Source: Syntrophomonas sp. UBA5288 (GTDB taxonomy: Bacteria > Bacillota > Syntrophomonadia > Syntrophomonadales > Syntrophomonadaceae). From it: DNA of 43,253 nucleotides. This document shows positions 14,722-23,697 of the stretch, in pieces. The position numbers and the translations under genes were made by a program. Positions within the stretch are counted from its first letter, which is position 1. Each line of letters opens with the position of its first letter. The stretch is taken from assembly GCA_002408445.1 (NCBI GenBank), contig DHSK01000021.1, positions 1 to 43,253 on the forward strand. The letters run 5' to 3'. The notes under the pieces are model-generated. The model did no database searches. It was not told where the DNA came from and worked only from the letters and a program-made list of their open reading frames with translations.

Positions 14722-16869
14722 TTATTTAACTTTAAGCAGGCGTACCAGACCTACAGCGGCTTCAGCGCGGGTTACTTTGTGAGCAGGGTCAAAGTTTATA
14801 CCATCGCCAACTATTAGACCGGTTCCGCGGGTAAGTGCGGCATATGATTTAAGGTCGTTGGGAAGAGAATCAGCATCCTTAAAAGGCAGCCGATACATAT
14901 CCGAGGGATATTTAGTAAGGAACTCTATATCCAGATAACGGACCATCAGGCGCGCAAGCAGATCTCTGGTTACGATAGTGACCGGAGGAGTTTTGGTATC
15001 CGGGAGCCAGTGCAACTCAACTGCTCTCTCCATCATTTGTTCATCGGTCAGGTTATATGCTGCCTGATTTCCTTCCCGGGTGCCTAACATGGCCCGCAGC
15101 ATGGATATAAGGGTAATATTTTCATCCGGATGAAATTCCTTGCCATATTCAGTGAATAATCCGGCCTGGCCCAGAAGCTTAATTTCTTCTTCACCAAAAT
15201 GGCCTGCTATATCGGTGAAATGGTTGGCCTGGGCTTCATCTTTGACCGGTTCGCCTTTATAGTCCAGCCAGTTGCCGTTATGTGCATCGATAATATTGGA
15301 TTGAGGCTGGCCCGGGGGAGTTTGAGGTTTATAAACCAGACGCATCTCGCTGGGACCGCTGTCAGAACTGTAGACCAGGGAATAAGTGAGAGTCAAGGGC
15401 GCTCCATTCAGGAATATTTCATTGGCTTTATCTATGCTCATAGTATTGGCAGTTGTAGGAAAAGTCTTTGCAGACCAGTTAAGGTTAAAGGAGCATACCT
15501 CTTTACTGGTACGGTCGATACTTATATCCATACCGTTAAAAGGACAGGGGATACCGTTAACCACCCGCTGGTAGCTTAATCGGAAATCGCCGGCATTTTG
15601 TTCCATCCGTTCGTTCAGTTCATCATAGATCACCTGCTGAAAGCGCTGGGGATGGACTTTTCTCAGGAAAGTATCTGCTACTTGCCGGGCCTCATTTGGG
15701 GTCAAAGCAGCAGATTTTTTATCAGTGGAGGGACGATTAAGATAAAAACTATATAGTTCACCGGTTGAAGCATTAACTCTCGCGTACAGGCTTGATGGTG
15801 ATGATGAGCCTGAAGAAGAATCCCAATTGAGATTCCACATTCTTACATCAGGGTTTTGCCAATCGACCTCCAGAGTGGAAGATTTCAGAGTCAAACTTGC
15901 CGGTATGTCCAGATATTTTGCTGCCGCCGCCGCAGCCTGGTCCTGGGTAAGCAGGTTGGCAATTTGCTTTATTTCCTTGGTTTCTTCCGGTGTCAATGGA
16001 GCTGGAGATGCCATTTTAGATTGATTGCTGGCTCTGTCAGATGCACCCATACCACCTTCAATCCGGTGTCGATTGTCAAGCACCAAAGGGGTTCCGCTTT
16101 TGGCATCAATTATTCCGTTGGAAGGGTGCATAATACCATAGACCAGGATAGGCTGTTGTTCGGAATTGCTCTTTAGAGGCACAGCTACTGAGGGTTGCAT
16201 ATATTGCATCTTTAGCATTTTATTATTTACAAAACTCTGACGTGCTTTTTCCGCGGATATTACTCCACTGGAGTCAGGTACGGGAAGATTGCTCCAGTTA
16301 AGGTTATAACCAGTGATTTCTCCGTTGGCCAGGTTTATTTCCATATAGGCTCCGTCGTTTTCCACGGGGATGTTGTTTATCACCCGCTGCCAGCGCACGG
16401 TATAAATTAAAGAACCATAGCTGCTTAGAGGTATCAATTGCTTGTCAGGGATTAACTGCAGAGAGGCGGCGCGGCTGGGTACCAGCTGTTTTAACATAGT
16501 ATTGCCTTTCTGACGGGCTTCATTAACAGATACCATTGGTACTTTTACAGCTTGTTCATTGTCGGGCTTCCATGAATACATGGAAATAATCTCGCCATTT
16601 TTGGCATCGACCTGAGCTGAAAAACTTCCGTTTTTGCCTTGGGGATCGCTCCAGTTCAGAGACCAGCTTTGATCATTGGCATTGCTGTTAAAACCAGATG
16701 TTAATTTAGAGAACTCGACTGGGATGGAGAAGTTTTGCTTAACGGTCTGGATAGCCTGCTCCAGTGAAATTGCCGAGCCACTAGTGGCGGCTGGTGCGGA
16801 GGCCGGGACGAGAATCAATAGCAGCAAGGCCAGCAGCACAGCCGTAAAACGGTTCTTTTTTCTGTTCAT
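14722..16869 (-). CDS. Exported YcdB/YcdC-domain protein with C-terminal SLH modules
   Basis: The 715-residue protein has a signal peptide (1-28, ending APAA). Four or so repeated units with the pattern ISLEQAIQTVKQNF / GEIISMYSW / RVINNIPVENDGAYMEI belong to the YcdB/YcdC (PepSY-related) type. The last 160 residues (FTDIAGHFGEEEIKLLGQAG, then FKDADSLPNDLKSYA with GDGINFDPAHKVTRAEAA) are S-layer-homology modules that attach to cell-wall polymer. It is a cell-surface protein, and the repeats may inhibit peptidases or stabilise the wall; the role is not established. AAAGGAG lies eight bases before the ATG. Its stop lies next to a tRNA-Gln fragment, so its 3' flank has been rearranged. Confidence 0.88.
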   Translation of the reverse strand: MNRKKNRFTAVLLALLLLILVPASAPAATSGSAISLEQAIQTVKQNFSIPVEFSKLTSGFNSNANDQSWSLNWSDPQGKNGSFSAQVDAKNGEIISMYSWKPDNEQAVKVPMVSVNEARQKGNTMLKQLVPSRAASLQLIPDKQLIPLSSYGSLIYTVRWQRVINNIPVENDGAYMEINLANGEITGYNLNWSNLPVPDSSGVISAEKARQSFVNNKMLKMQYMQPSVAVPLKSNSEQQPILVYGIMHPSNGIIDAKSGTPLVLDNRHRIEGGMGASDRASNQSKMASPAPLTPEETKEIKQIANLLTQDQAAAAAAKYLDIPASLTLKSSTLEVDWQNPDVRMWNLNWDSSSGSSSPSSLYARVNASTGELYSFYLNRPSTDKKSAALTPNEARQVADTFLRKVHPQRFQQVIYDELNERMEQNAGDFRLSYQRVVNGIPCPFNGMDISIDRTSKEVCSFNLNWSAKTFPTTANTMSIDKANEIFLNGAPLTLTYSLVYSSDSGPSEMRLVYKPQTPPGQPQSNIIDAHNGNWLDYKGEPVKDEAQANHFTDIAGHFGEEEIKLLGQAGLFTEYGKEFHPDENITLISMLRAMLGTREGNQAAYNLTDEQMMERAVELHWLPDTKTPPVTIVTRDLLARLMVRYLDIEFLTKYPSDMYRLPFKDADSLPNDLKSYAALTRGTGLIVGDGINFDPAHKVTRAEAAVGLVRLLKVK

Positions 16870-17187
16870 AGGTTACACTCCTTTTGAATTTATTAATGGC
16901 AATAGATGACACCTATACCTCTTGAACACCTTTTAATATGTATTACGAGGGATGGTAAAATATCTGTCATTAACGCAGGAGCGTAAAACTATAATTGCGA
17001 CAGAGTCTCTGTTTTGAAGGGGATTGTCAGAGATAAGAGGGGTATGGCATAATAATCACGTATCATGGAATTTTTTTATGATCCGGATGAGATTAAGAAA
17101 ATGTACCAGCGAAAACTGGTAAGCGTTAAAAAAGTATTAAATATAGAAAAGAGCCTGGCCTTTTTATTCAGGAAAGGAAGGTCGTAT
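16870..17187. other. Divergent control region between surface protein and ABC transporter
   Basis: About 318 bases between divergent genes. The coding frame of the ATPase is open back to an ATG at 17065, but without a ribosome binding site. A short palindrome ACAGAGTCTCTGT lies near 17003. I could not assign promoter boxes with confidence. Confidence 0.5.
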
Positions 17188-17898
17188 ATGGAAAAAGAAG
17201 TTCTTCTGAGATTGGAAAACGTGACAAAAACCTATGATATGGGTGAAGTTAAGGTTGAAGCTCTCAAATCCACGACCTTTGACATTTACCGGGGTGAGTT
17301 TCTGGTAATTCTGGGGCCGAGCGGGTCGGGAAAAAGCACCTTGCTTAACATTGTCGGTGGTATGGATCGCGCCAGCAGTGGATTGGTAGAGTATGAAAAG
17401 GAGAATATACAGACCTTTACAGCCGACCAACTGACGGCATATAGACGTCGGGAAGTCGGTTTTGTATTTCAATTTTATAATCTTATGACTGATTTGACTG
17501 CACGGGAAAATGTAGAACTAGCTGCAACCCTGGTTAAAAAACCACTATTGGTCGAGTCGTGCCTGGAGGAGGTGGGGCTTGCCGACCGGGGCCGGCATTT
17601 TCCGTCCCAGATGAGCGGCGGCGAACAACAGAGGGTGTCGATTGCCCGTGCATTGGTTAAAAATCCCCGCCTTCTACTCTGTGATGAACCAACCGGTGCG
17701 CTTGATTTTACTACCGGCAAGCTTATACTGGGGGTGTTGGACCGCATAAATCGGGAAAGAGGCTGCACGGTGCTGCTGATAACTCACAATACTGCTATCG
17801 CTGCCATGGGACATCGGGTGGTACGCATGCGCAGCGGTGAAGTAGCCAGTATAACTGATAATCCTAACCCGTTGGCGCCGGAAAGGATTGAGTGGTAA
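17188..17898 (+). CDS. MacB/LolD-type ABC transporter ATPase
   Basis: The 236-residue ATPase powers the FtsX-type permease encoded next. Walker A (GPSGSGKST, about residues 43-51), the signature MSGGEQQRVSIARA, Walker B with LLLCDEPTGALD and the switch His in LLITHNT are intact. I choose ATG 17188 because GGAAGG lies before it and family members start near MEKEVLLRLENVTKTY; a reading from 17065 adds 41 basic residues without a ribosome binding site. The stop overlaps the permease start by one base (TAATG), so the subunits are coupled. Such pairs export lipoproteins, peptides or antibiotics; the substrate is not evident. Confidence 0.92.
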   Translation: MEKEVLLRLENVTKTYDMGEVKVEALKSTTFDIYRGEFLVILGPSGSGKSTLLNIVGGMDRASSGLVEYEKENIQTFTADQLTAYRRREVGFVFQFYNLMTDLTARENVELAATLVKKPLLVESCLEEVGLADRGRHFPSQMSGGEQQRVSIARALVKNPRLLLCDEPTGALDFTTGKLILGVLDRINRERGCTVLLITHNTAIAAMGHRVVRMRSGEVASITDNPNPLAPERIEW

Positions 17899-20276
17899 TG
17901 GGTATCCTGAACATAAAGCTGCTGCGTCAGATTCTGCGCAACAAGGGACAATTTCTGGCTGCCGCATCGGTGATCATGGTTGGAGTAACCGTTTATCTGT
18001 CCATGAGTACCAGCTATTATAACATGCGCACCTCGCAGGAAAATTTCTATCGTGAGAATCAGTTCGCCGACTACTATTTTCAGGTGGTTAAAGCCCCGCG
18101 CGGGGTGGTTAAACAGGTGCAAGAAGTGGCGGGGGTTAAAAAGGCTGTCGGCAGGATAATGTTGGACCTGCCGGTTCTAAAAGATGGGGATGACCGTGCT
18201 TCGGCGCGTTTGATAACCTATTCCCGTTCAACCGAAGACAACCTGAACTGCCTGTCATTGCTTCAGGGACGCAATTTTAGTCCGAACGGGCAGGATAATG
18301 GCATAGAAGTCCTGCTCGATCCCCAATATGCCGCCGCCAATAACCTCAAGCCGGGTTCTAAGGTTAACATAATTGCCCAGCAAAGGAAAGTGGGGCTTAA
18401 TGTAATCGGTACTGCTATCAGTCCCGAGTTTGTCTATACGGTCAAAGACAGTGCTACTCTGATGCCGGACCCCAAGACATTTGGCATCTTTATGGTGGAG
18501 GGGGAGCAGATAGAATCGGTCCTCGGCATGAGGGGACAGGTAAATCAGGTATTGATTCAGTTCACACCCGGAGCCAGACCGGAAGAAACGGTTGAGAAGA
18601 TAAAGGATATCCTATCGCCATACGGAAATCTGGCCTCGTATCCACGCAAAGACCAGACCAGTCATGTCTTCCTGGAGGCTGAATTGGATGGGCTGCGTTC
18701 AATTACCACCGTTCTGCCCATGATGTTTATGCTTATTGCGGCAGGAATTCAATTTGTTATTTTAAGACGTATGATCAGAGCCCAGCGCACGCAGATCGGT
18801 ATTTTAAAGGCCCTGGGCTACAGCAATCGCCAGGTTATGCTGCATTATACTTTTTATGGTGTTATTGTCGGGTTGGCCGGCGCAATGGCCGGTACTGTCT
18901 GCGGTCTTCTCTTATCCGGAGCTATTTCTGCTACTTATGCCCAATACTTTAATTTGCCCGGCGGGGTAGCGGTATATAATTTTCAGACCATTTTTAACGG
19001 CTTTCTTATGAGTATCGGTACCGGGGTTATTGCCGGGCTATCGGCTTCACGTCAGGCAGCGGCGGTCAATCCGGCGGAGGCCATGAGACCGGAACCCCCT
19101 CTTTCCTCCGGGCGAAGCTTGCTGGAGCACTGGCCTGCACTATGGAATTTCTTGAAACCGGGATGGAAAATGAGTATTCGCAGCGTGAACCGCAATCGGG
19201 GGCGTTTGCTGGTAACTCTGTTTGGGGTCATGTTTGCGGTCGCCCTTCTTGTTATTGCTTTCTTTACTAATGACGCTATCGATTATATTTTACAAAAGCA
19301 TTACCATGAGGAACAAAGTTACGATCTTCTGGTCCATTTCAACGAATTGCAAAAATCGAGTGAACTGAATACTCTGGCAAGTCTTGATGGTGTACAATTT
19401 CTTGAACCGATGCTGGAATTACCGGTAAGGCTGCATTGGCAGGGGAGGACGGAAGAAGAATTGTTAACCGGTTATCCGCCGGATTTGACCTTGCGCAAAA
19501 TCAGCGGTACCGAAGATAAAACAGTTGCTCTGCCGGCGGATGGTATAATTTTAAATGAGAGGACGGCTAATAAACTGGGCCTTAAGGTCGGCGATATGGT
19601 GGAGGTAGAGACTTTATTGCCCCAGGGACCTGCCCATTGGGATAATCTTAAGATAAGGGGCTTAACCCGCCAGTTGATTGGAGGAGGCAGCTATATCAGC
19701 CTGAAACAGGCCAACCGGCTCCTGAATGAAGCCAATATTGTATCAGGGGCCATGATTAAGGTTGTACCTGGACAAACTGCAGCAGTGGAAAAGGAAATTA
19801 ATCGTTATCTGGGAGTAGCATCGGTTCAGAGCCGGCAAAAAGAGCTGGATAATTTTAATAAGAATCTTGAAAGTCTGGCTTATTCCGTTTCAACCATGGT
19901 GCTTTTTGCGATGATGCTGGGATTTGCCATCGTGTATAGTTCTGCCGTTATAAGTCTGGTTGAACGCAGGCGGGAAATGGCATCCTTGCAGGTAATCGGG
20001 TTTAGTCTAAAAGAGGTCTCCGGGCTGCTTTTTAATGAAAGTATTTTGCAGACGGTACCTGGTATTATTCTGGGACTTCCGTTTGGGCGGCTGATGGCTG
20101 AAGCCTATGTTAAATCGGTCAGCACCGACTTGTATACATTGCCTGTGATCATTTATCCCCGCACCTATTTTTATGCTGCCTTGCTGGGAATAGTATTTGT
20201 ATACCTGGCTTTTAAGTTGACCGCACGCGGGTTAAAGCGGGTAGATATGGTAGAGGTGTTGAAACAGGGGGATTAA
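17898..20276 (+). CDS. FtsX/MacB-like ABC transporter permease (two FtsX cores)
   Basis: The 792-residue membrane protein has a first membrane segment at about 19-38, a MacB periplasmic-type domain, three segments at about 265-390 (first FtsX core), a second unit starting with a segment near 435-455, another extracytoplasmic domain, and three segments at about 665-780 (second core). The pattern of two FtsX units with eight membrane segments matches single-gene permeases that act with a LolD-like ATPase. The ATG at 17898 overlaps the ATPase stop; two upstream in-frame codons (GTG, GTA) are possible but less likely. The conserved coupling helix segments read QIGILKALGYSNRQVMLHY and EMASLQVIGFSLKEV. 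Confidence 0.9.
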   Translation: MGILNIKLLRQILRNKGQFLAAASVIMVGVTVYLSMSTSYYNMRTSQENFYRENQFADYYFQVVKAPRGVVKQVQEVAGVKKAVGRIMLDLPVLKDGDDRASARLITYSRSTEDNLNCLSLLQGRNFSPNGQDNGIEVLLDPQYAAANNLKPGSKVNIIAQQRKVGLNVIGTAISPEFVYTVKDSATLMPDPKTFGIFMVEGEQIESVLGMRGQVNQVLIQFTPGARPEETVEKIKDILSPYGNLASYPRKDQTSHVFLEAELDGLRSITTVLPMMFMLIAAGIQFVILRRMIRAQRTQIGILKALGYSNRQVMLHYTFYGVIVGLAGAMAGTVCGLLLSGAISATYAQYFNLPGGVAVYNFQTIFNGFLMSIGTGVIAGLSASRQAAAVNPAEAMRPEPPLSSGRSLLEHWPALWNFLKPGWKMSIRSVNRNRGRLLVTLFGVMFAVALLVIAFFTNDAIDYILQKHYHEEQSYDLLVHFNELQKSSELNTLASLDGVQFLEPMLELPVRLHWQGRTEEELLTGYPPDLTLRKISGTEDKTVALPADGIILNERTANKLGLKVGDMVEVETLLPQGPAHWDNLKIRGLTRQLIGGGSYISLKQANRLLNEANIVSGAMIKVVPGQTAAVEKEINRYLGVASVQSRQKELDNFNKNLESLAYSVSTMVLFAMMLGFAIVYSSAVISLVERRREMASLQVIGFSLKEVSGLLFNESILQTVPGIILGLPFGRLMAEAYVKSVSTDLYTLPVIIYPRTYFYAALLGIVFVYLAFKLTARGLKRVDMVEVLKQGD

Positions 20277-20289
20277 CTAGAAATGCTGC

Positions 20290-20364
20290 TGTCATCCTGA
20301 ACTAAAGTGAAGGATCTCTCACTCTGTTACATATTTAAGATCCTTCGCTTTGCTCAGGATGACA
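20290..20364. repeat. 75-bp imperfect inverted repeat (TGTCATCCTGA family)
   Basis: TGTCATCCTGA (20290-20300) with AAGGATCT on the left mirrors AGATCCTT and TCAGGATGACA (20354-20364) on the right. The motif GTCATCCTGAGCGAAG...AAGGATCT is a widespread bacterial intergenic palindrome. Here it lies between the permease gene and the polymerase gene and may form a strong hairpin or act as a terminator. Confidence 0.75.
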
Positions 20365-20416
20365 TAATACGATCATTTTCATGGGGGCTGTTACGGCTGT
20401 TGACGGGGGAAGGACA

Positions 20417-21586
20417 ATGTATGTAGATTCTGAAATGTATATTATTCATTGTGATCTGGATGCTTTTTTCGCATCGGTCGAGCAGAGGGATAATCCCGCA
20501 TTGCGGGGAAAACCGGTCATCGTGGGCGGTACTCCTCAATCCCGGGGCGTGGTTTCAACCTGTTCTTATGAGGCCCGCCGTTATGGTGTGAAATCAGCCA
20601 TGCCGGCTTCCCAGGCTTTAAAGCTATGCCCTCAGGGAGTTTTTTTGCCGGTGGATATGAAAAGGTACCAGGAGGCTTCCCGGCAGGTGTTTAAGATACT
20701 ATCGGATTACACACCGCTGATGGAACCACTCTCGATAGATGAAGCTTTTCTTGATGTTAAGGGTTGCACTTCACTTTTCGGACCGTCGGAAGCCATAGCC
20801 CGTACTATAAAAGAACGTGTGCTGACAGAAGTCGGTTTGACTATTTCCACCGGAATTTCCTATAACAAATTTCTGGCTAAACTGGCCAGTGAACTGGGAA
20901 AGCCGGACGGATTCAAGGTAATAACCAGGCAGGATGCCCGGTCAGTTTTGGATCCGTTGCCGGTTTCCTGTTTATGGGGAGTGGGTAAAAAAACCCGTCA
21001 GGTTTTTGAGCACATGGGGATAAACACTATAGGTGAGGTCAGACAGGTACCCCTGGAATTGCTCGAAAAACGGTTGGGTTCATCGGCCCGGGCTATTCTG
21101 GACATGGCCTGCGGTATTGACCTGCGGCCGCTGGACACTGCCAGAACAGCGCGTTCCATGGGACGCGAAATCACTTTTGAGCAGGATGTACTTGAGCCGG
21201 AACAACTGGAAAAGGCCTTGCTGCAATTTTCCGAGTATCTGGGACAGAAACTTAGAACTGCCGCTTTAAAAGCCAGGTCGGTTACTATTAAGGTGCGCTA
21301 TCATGACTTTAAAACCGTAACCAGAAGCAGGACCATGACCCCATCGATTTTTTCCGACCTTGATATTTATGATACGGCGGTGAGCCTCCTGCGGGAAACT
21401 CATCCGGGCAAGGTAAGGCTTATAGGGCTGCAGGTTGAGCTGGATTATCCCCGGGAACTGGTGCAGGGAAGTATTTTTGAAACTGGTGAAACAGAGGAAA
21501 ACCTGCTGATCGATAAGACCATTGACCTATTGCGGGAAAGGTTTGGTAATGATGCAATTACCCGCGCCAGCTTAATGAAAAAATGA
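20417..21586 (+). CDS. dinB: DNA polymerase IV
   Basis: The 389-residue Y-family polymerase copies past DNA lesions with low fidelity. The catalytic motifs are intact: IIHCDLDAFFASVEQ near the N-terminus and PLSIDEAFLDVKGC (Asp-Glu) about residue 100. TGISYNKFLAKLASELGKP and the helix-hairpin-helix region (GVGKKTRQVFEHMGINTIGE) follow, then the little finger domain. I choose ATG 20417 with GGGGGAAGG a few bases upstream; an ATG at 20381 would add 12 residues. No GAAC-N4-GTTC box lies nearby, unlike for the element-borne polymerase fragment at 12 kb. Confidence 0.94.
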   Translation: MYVDSEMYIIHCDLDAFFASVEQRDNPALRGKPVIVGGTPQSRGVVSTCSYEARRYGVKSAMPASQALKLCPQGVFLPVDMKRYQEASRQVFKILSDYTPLMEPLSIDEAFLDVKGCTSLFGPSEAIARTIKERVLTEVGLTISTGISYNKFLAKLASELGKPDGFKVITRQDARSVLDPLPVSCLWGVGKKTRQVFEHMGINTIGEVRQVPLELLEKRLGSSARAILDMACGIDLRPLDTARTARSMGREITFEQDVLEPEQLEKALLQFSEYLGQKLRTAALKARSVTIKVRYHDFKTVTRSRTMTPSIFSDLDIYDTAVSLLRETHPGKVRLIGLQVELDYPRELVQGSIFETGETEENLLIDKTIDLLRERFGNDAITRASLMKK

Positions 21587-21604
21587 GGGGGTGTTAACAC
21601 CTCT

Positions 21605-21817
21605 TCAAAGCCAGGGTATTTTATCGGTATCCTCTCCCTTTAACACCGGGGTGATTCGAGTTCTCAGAGGGTCGGGTACATCCTTTAACTTCATTTCGTC
21701 GATGCGCAGAATCAGTGAAGTATTAACCTTTACTCGCCGGGCCAGTTCCTGAGCGGTCAAACCTTGATTTTTACGCAGTTCTTTAACTGTCTTGCCGTAT
21801 ACCTTCCAACCCAACAA
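21605..21817 (-). CDS. Small Xre-like helix-turn-helix protein
   Basis: The 70-residue protein carries one HTH (VKELRKNQGLTAQELARRVK, then VNTSLILRIDEMKL) and a short tail. It probably binds DNA as a dimer or acts as a regulator; the target is unknown. The start is one of two adjacent TTG codons (21817 or 21814), with GGGGAGG upstream at about ten bases. It ends 18 bases from the convergent dinB stop; no shared terminator is evident. Confidence 0.78.
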   Translation of the reverse strand: MLGWKVYGKTVKELRKNQGLTAQELARRVKVNTSLILRIDEMKLKDVPDPLRTRITPVLKGEDTDKIPWL

Positions 21818-22002
21818 TTTTTATGCACCTCCCCGCTATTGGCATTATACCACGGTGCCATCTCTAATCACATTGTCATTGTCGGGGCATATATTTTGCT
21901 GTAGGATATAGGCTTTTAATCTTCTTGGAGGCAGGCGGGTGTTAGAAACATAACGGGACAAAAGTCATGATAAATCATGAGCCATAAGTCGTGAATAAGC
22001 TA

Positions 22003-22031
22003 TTGTAAATAAGCAAAATATACTATATAAT
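22003..22031 (+). promoter_or_regulatory. Promoter of the c-di-GMP riboswitch transcript
   Basis: TTGTAA (22003-22008), 17 bases, and TATAAT (22026-22031) put the start near 22038, about 13 bases before the aptamer. Confidence 0.65.
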
Positions 22032-22050
22032 TCAATTTGAATATAATAAT

Positions 22051-22133
22051 GGCAAACTTTTTCCGAAAGGAAAGGACGCAAAACTACGGGCCTTACGGAT
22101 CATAAAGAACGATTCTATGGCAGCCGGGTTGCC
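22051..22133 (+). ncRNA. Cyclic di-GMP-I (GEMM) riboswitch aptamer
   Basis: Shows the conserved text of this class in order: GGCAAAC (22051), CCGAAAGG in the first hairpin, GGACGCAAAACTACGGGCC (22074-22092), then ATGGCAGCCGGGTTGCC (22117-22133) with the second-hairpin tetraloop receptor. The folding sites for c-di-GMP in this class are in the three-way junction made by these blocks. An intrinsic terminator follows 17 bases later, so control is probably at transcription. Polarity (on or off) cannot be told by eye. Confidence 0.92.
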
Positions 22134-22149
22134 TTGGGTGATTAATGTT

Positions 22150-22188
22150 ACCAAACCTGAGTAATGAATCTTCAGGTTTGGTTTTTTT
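22150..22188 (+). terminator. Terminator of the c-di-GMP riboswitch
   Basis: ACCAAACCTGA (22150-22160) pairs with TCAGGTTTGGT (22172-22182) followed by seven T. It lies between aptamer and gene. Confidence 0.88.
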
Positions 22189-22244
22189 ATTTTTAATTAA
22201 CATTGGGCCAGTAAATTTGGTCAAGTATTCATAAGGAGCATTAT

Positions 22245-23198
22245 ATGGAAATTTTCCGAATAGCAAGGCTTTTTTCGCTGCCTCTTATGCTGCTGGCATG
22301 GCTGATATTCCCATCATATGTCGGGGCGGTGGAGATAAACGGAGTAGGGCTGGGGCCGTCAATCGTGGATAGAACAGTCAGACCGGGAGAAAGCTTTGAA
22401 CAGGTGTTTGGGGTGCAGAATAAAACCGACGAAACATTTGGCTTGGAACCATATGTGCAGGATTACCGGATCACAGATAACCAGTGGAATAAAGTGGAAA
22501 ACCCTGATGCCGCTTGGTCGCCTATGACCTGGGCGACTATTATCAGTGCCCCGGAAAAACTAGATCCCGGCCAAAAAGGTGACATAAGGGTGAGATTCGA
22601 TGTACCTGAAAATGCAGAAATGGGTGAACAGGTAACCTATTTCAGCGCCAAGTTTATACCGGCGGCCGCCCGGCAGGGGGAGGGCGCCAAAATCAATATT
22701 GTGTCGGAGGTTCGTTCCATTGTTTACGTCAAGGTTACCGATACTGCAGGAAACCTTAATCTGACCAGAGACTGGCGCATTGATAAGGCGGGCACCGGCT
22801 ATTGGCATTTTAACCAGCCGACTTTTACGGTTGCCGCGGCTAATACCGGCAATGTCCACCTGGAAGTGCGTGGTACTATTGAAATTACCGATTTGATAAG
22901 AAACCAGAAAACGCAGCTCACTGTGCCTTTATTCAACATTCTGCCCGGCACTGAAAAGGAAATGGAGATCAATTGGAAGGAAGCGCCCCTTATAGGTTAT
23001 TTTAAAGGCCAAATAAAATTGACCTATGACGGCATCAATTTTGAGAAACGCGATTTTTCCTTTATGGTAGTGCCATTGCTTACTTTGGTAGGCACAGCGG
23101 CGGTTATTATCGCGATTATTTTGGCGGTTGTTCTTTATATCCGCAAGCTACAAAAGCGTTTGGTGGAAATGGAAAAGCTGCAAAATAATAATTTTTAG
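22245..23198 (+). CDS. Exported DUF916/WxL-partner-like cell-surface protein
   Basis: The 317-residue protein has a signal peptide (about 1-28, ending VGA), an extracellular beta-rich region and a C-terminal membrane anchor (about 278-299) with a basic tail. The text GVGLGPSIVDRTVRPGESFE and PGQKGDIRVRFDVPENAE, then GMNVHLEVRG-like segments, matches the DUF916-type family whose members bind WxL surface proteins and peptidoglycan. It likely stays on the outside of the membrane and may hold the next gene product on the surface. It lies behind a c-di-GMP riboswitch, so its level should follow c-di-GMP, the signal for attachment and surface life. Confidence 0.83.
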   Translation: MEIFRIARLFSLPLMLLAWLIFPSYVGAVEINGVGLGPSIVDRTVRPGESFEQVFGVQNKTDETFGLEPYVQDYRITDNQWNKVENPDAAWSPMTWATIISAPEKLDPGQKGDIRVRFDVPENAEMGEQVTYFSAKFIPAAARQGEGAKINIVSEVRSIVYVKVTDTAGNLNLTRDWRIDKAGTGYWHFNQPTFTVAAANTGNVHLEVRGTIEITDLIRNQKTQLTVPLFNILPGTEKEMEINWKEAPLIGYFKGQIKLTYDGINFEKRDFSFMVVPLLTLVGTAAVIIAIILAVVLYIRKLQKRLVEMEKLQNNNF

Positions 23199-23231
23199 AG
23201 TAATACTTGTAGGAAAGGAGGTGAGCATAGC

Positions 23232-23696
23232 TTGAAAAAAACCATTGTTATTCTCTTAACACTGGGAATACTGGTATCCGGTATAGGGATTGCAACTGCG
23301 GCCCCTCTCCAGATTACCGCTAATGTCTTATCCACATTAAACCTGGCTCTTGACAGCAACGCCTTAACTTTTGACGATGTACAGCCGGGGCTGGCTTCAG
23401 CACCCCAAACCTTGACCTCTACTACCAGTGGTAACGGTTCTTATCAGCTTACATTAACAGGTGCAGGCTTTACTGCGGCAGGCAAGACCGCACCAGCCTC
23501 AGTGCTGGAGTTCAAGGAACATTCGGTCGGTAATTATACCATCGCCTCGACTGGTGCCAAGAACATGTTAGCTGGTGCCGCTACAGCTACTGTGGAGGGA
23601 GACGCACATACGTTTGACCTGCGGGTCAATTTCCCGGGTACCGCCGAAAATGGAAACTACATCGCCAATGTAACCATTACCGCAGTAGCACAGTAA
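23232..23696 (+). CDS. Small exported beta-rich surface protein
   Basis: The 154-residue protein has a signal peptide (1-23, ending TAAPL) and a mature part of about 130 residues, rich in Thr, Ala, Asn and Gly, with alternating beta patterns (ITANVLSTLNLALD, TLTSTTSGNGSYQLTLTGAG) and no membrane anchor. I do not know the family; in position it resembles a WxL-type partner of the preceding gene, but has no clear WxL motif. The start is TTG at 23232 with AAAGGAGG eleven bases upstream. It lies 33 bases after the previous gene and should share its riboswitch-controlled transcript. Confidence 0.75.
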   Translation: MKKTIVILLTLGILVSGIGIATAAPLQITANVLSTLNLALDSNALTFDDVQPGLASAPQTLTSTTSGNGSYQLTLTGAGFTAAGKTAPASVLEFKEHSVGNYTIASTGAKNMLAGAATATVEGDAHTFDLRVNFPGTAENGNYIANVTITAVAQ

Positions 23697-23697
23697 A

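Noticed and set aside
17065..17187. N-terminal extension of the second ABC ATPase
   Set aside because: In frame, but no ribosome binding site; the ATG at 17188 has one and matches the family start.
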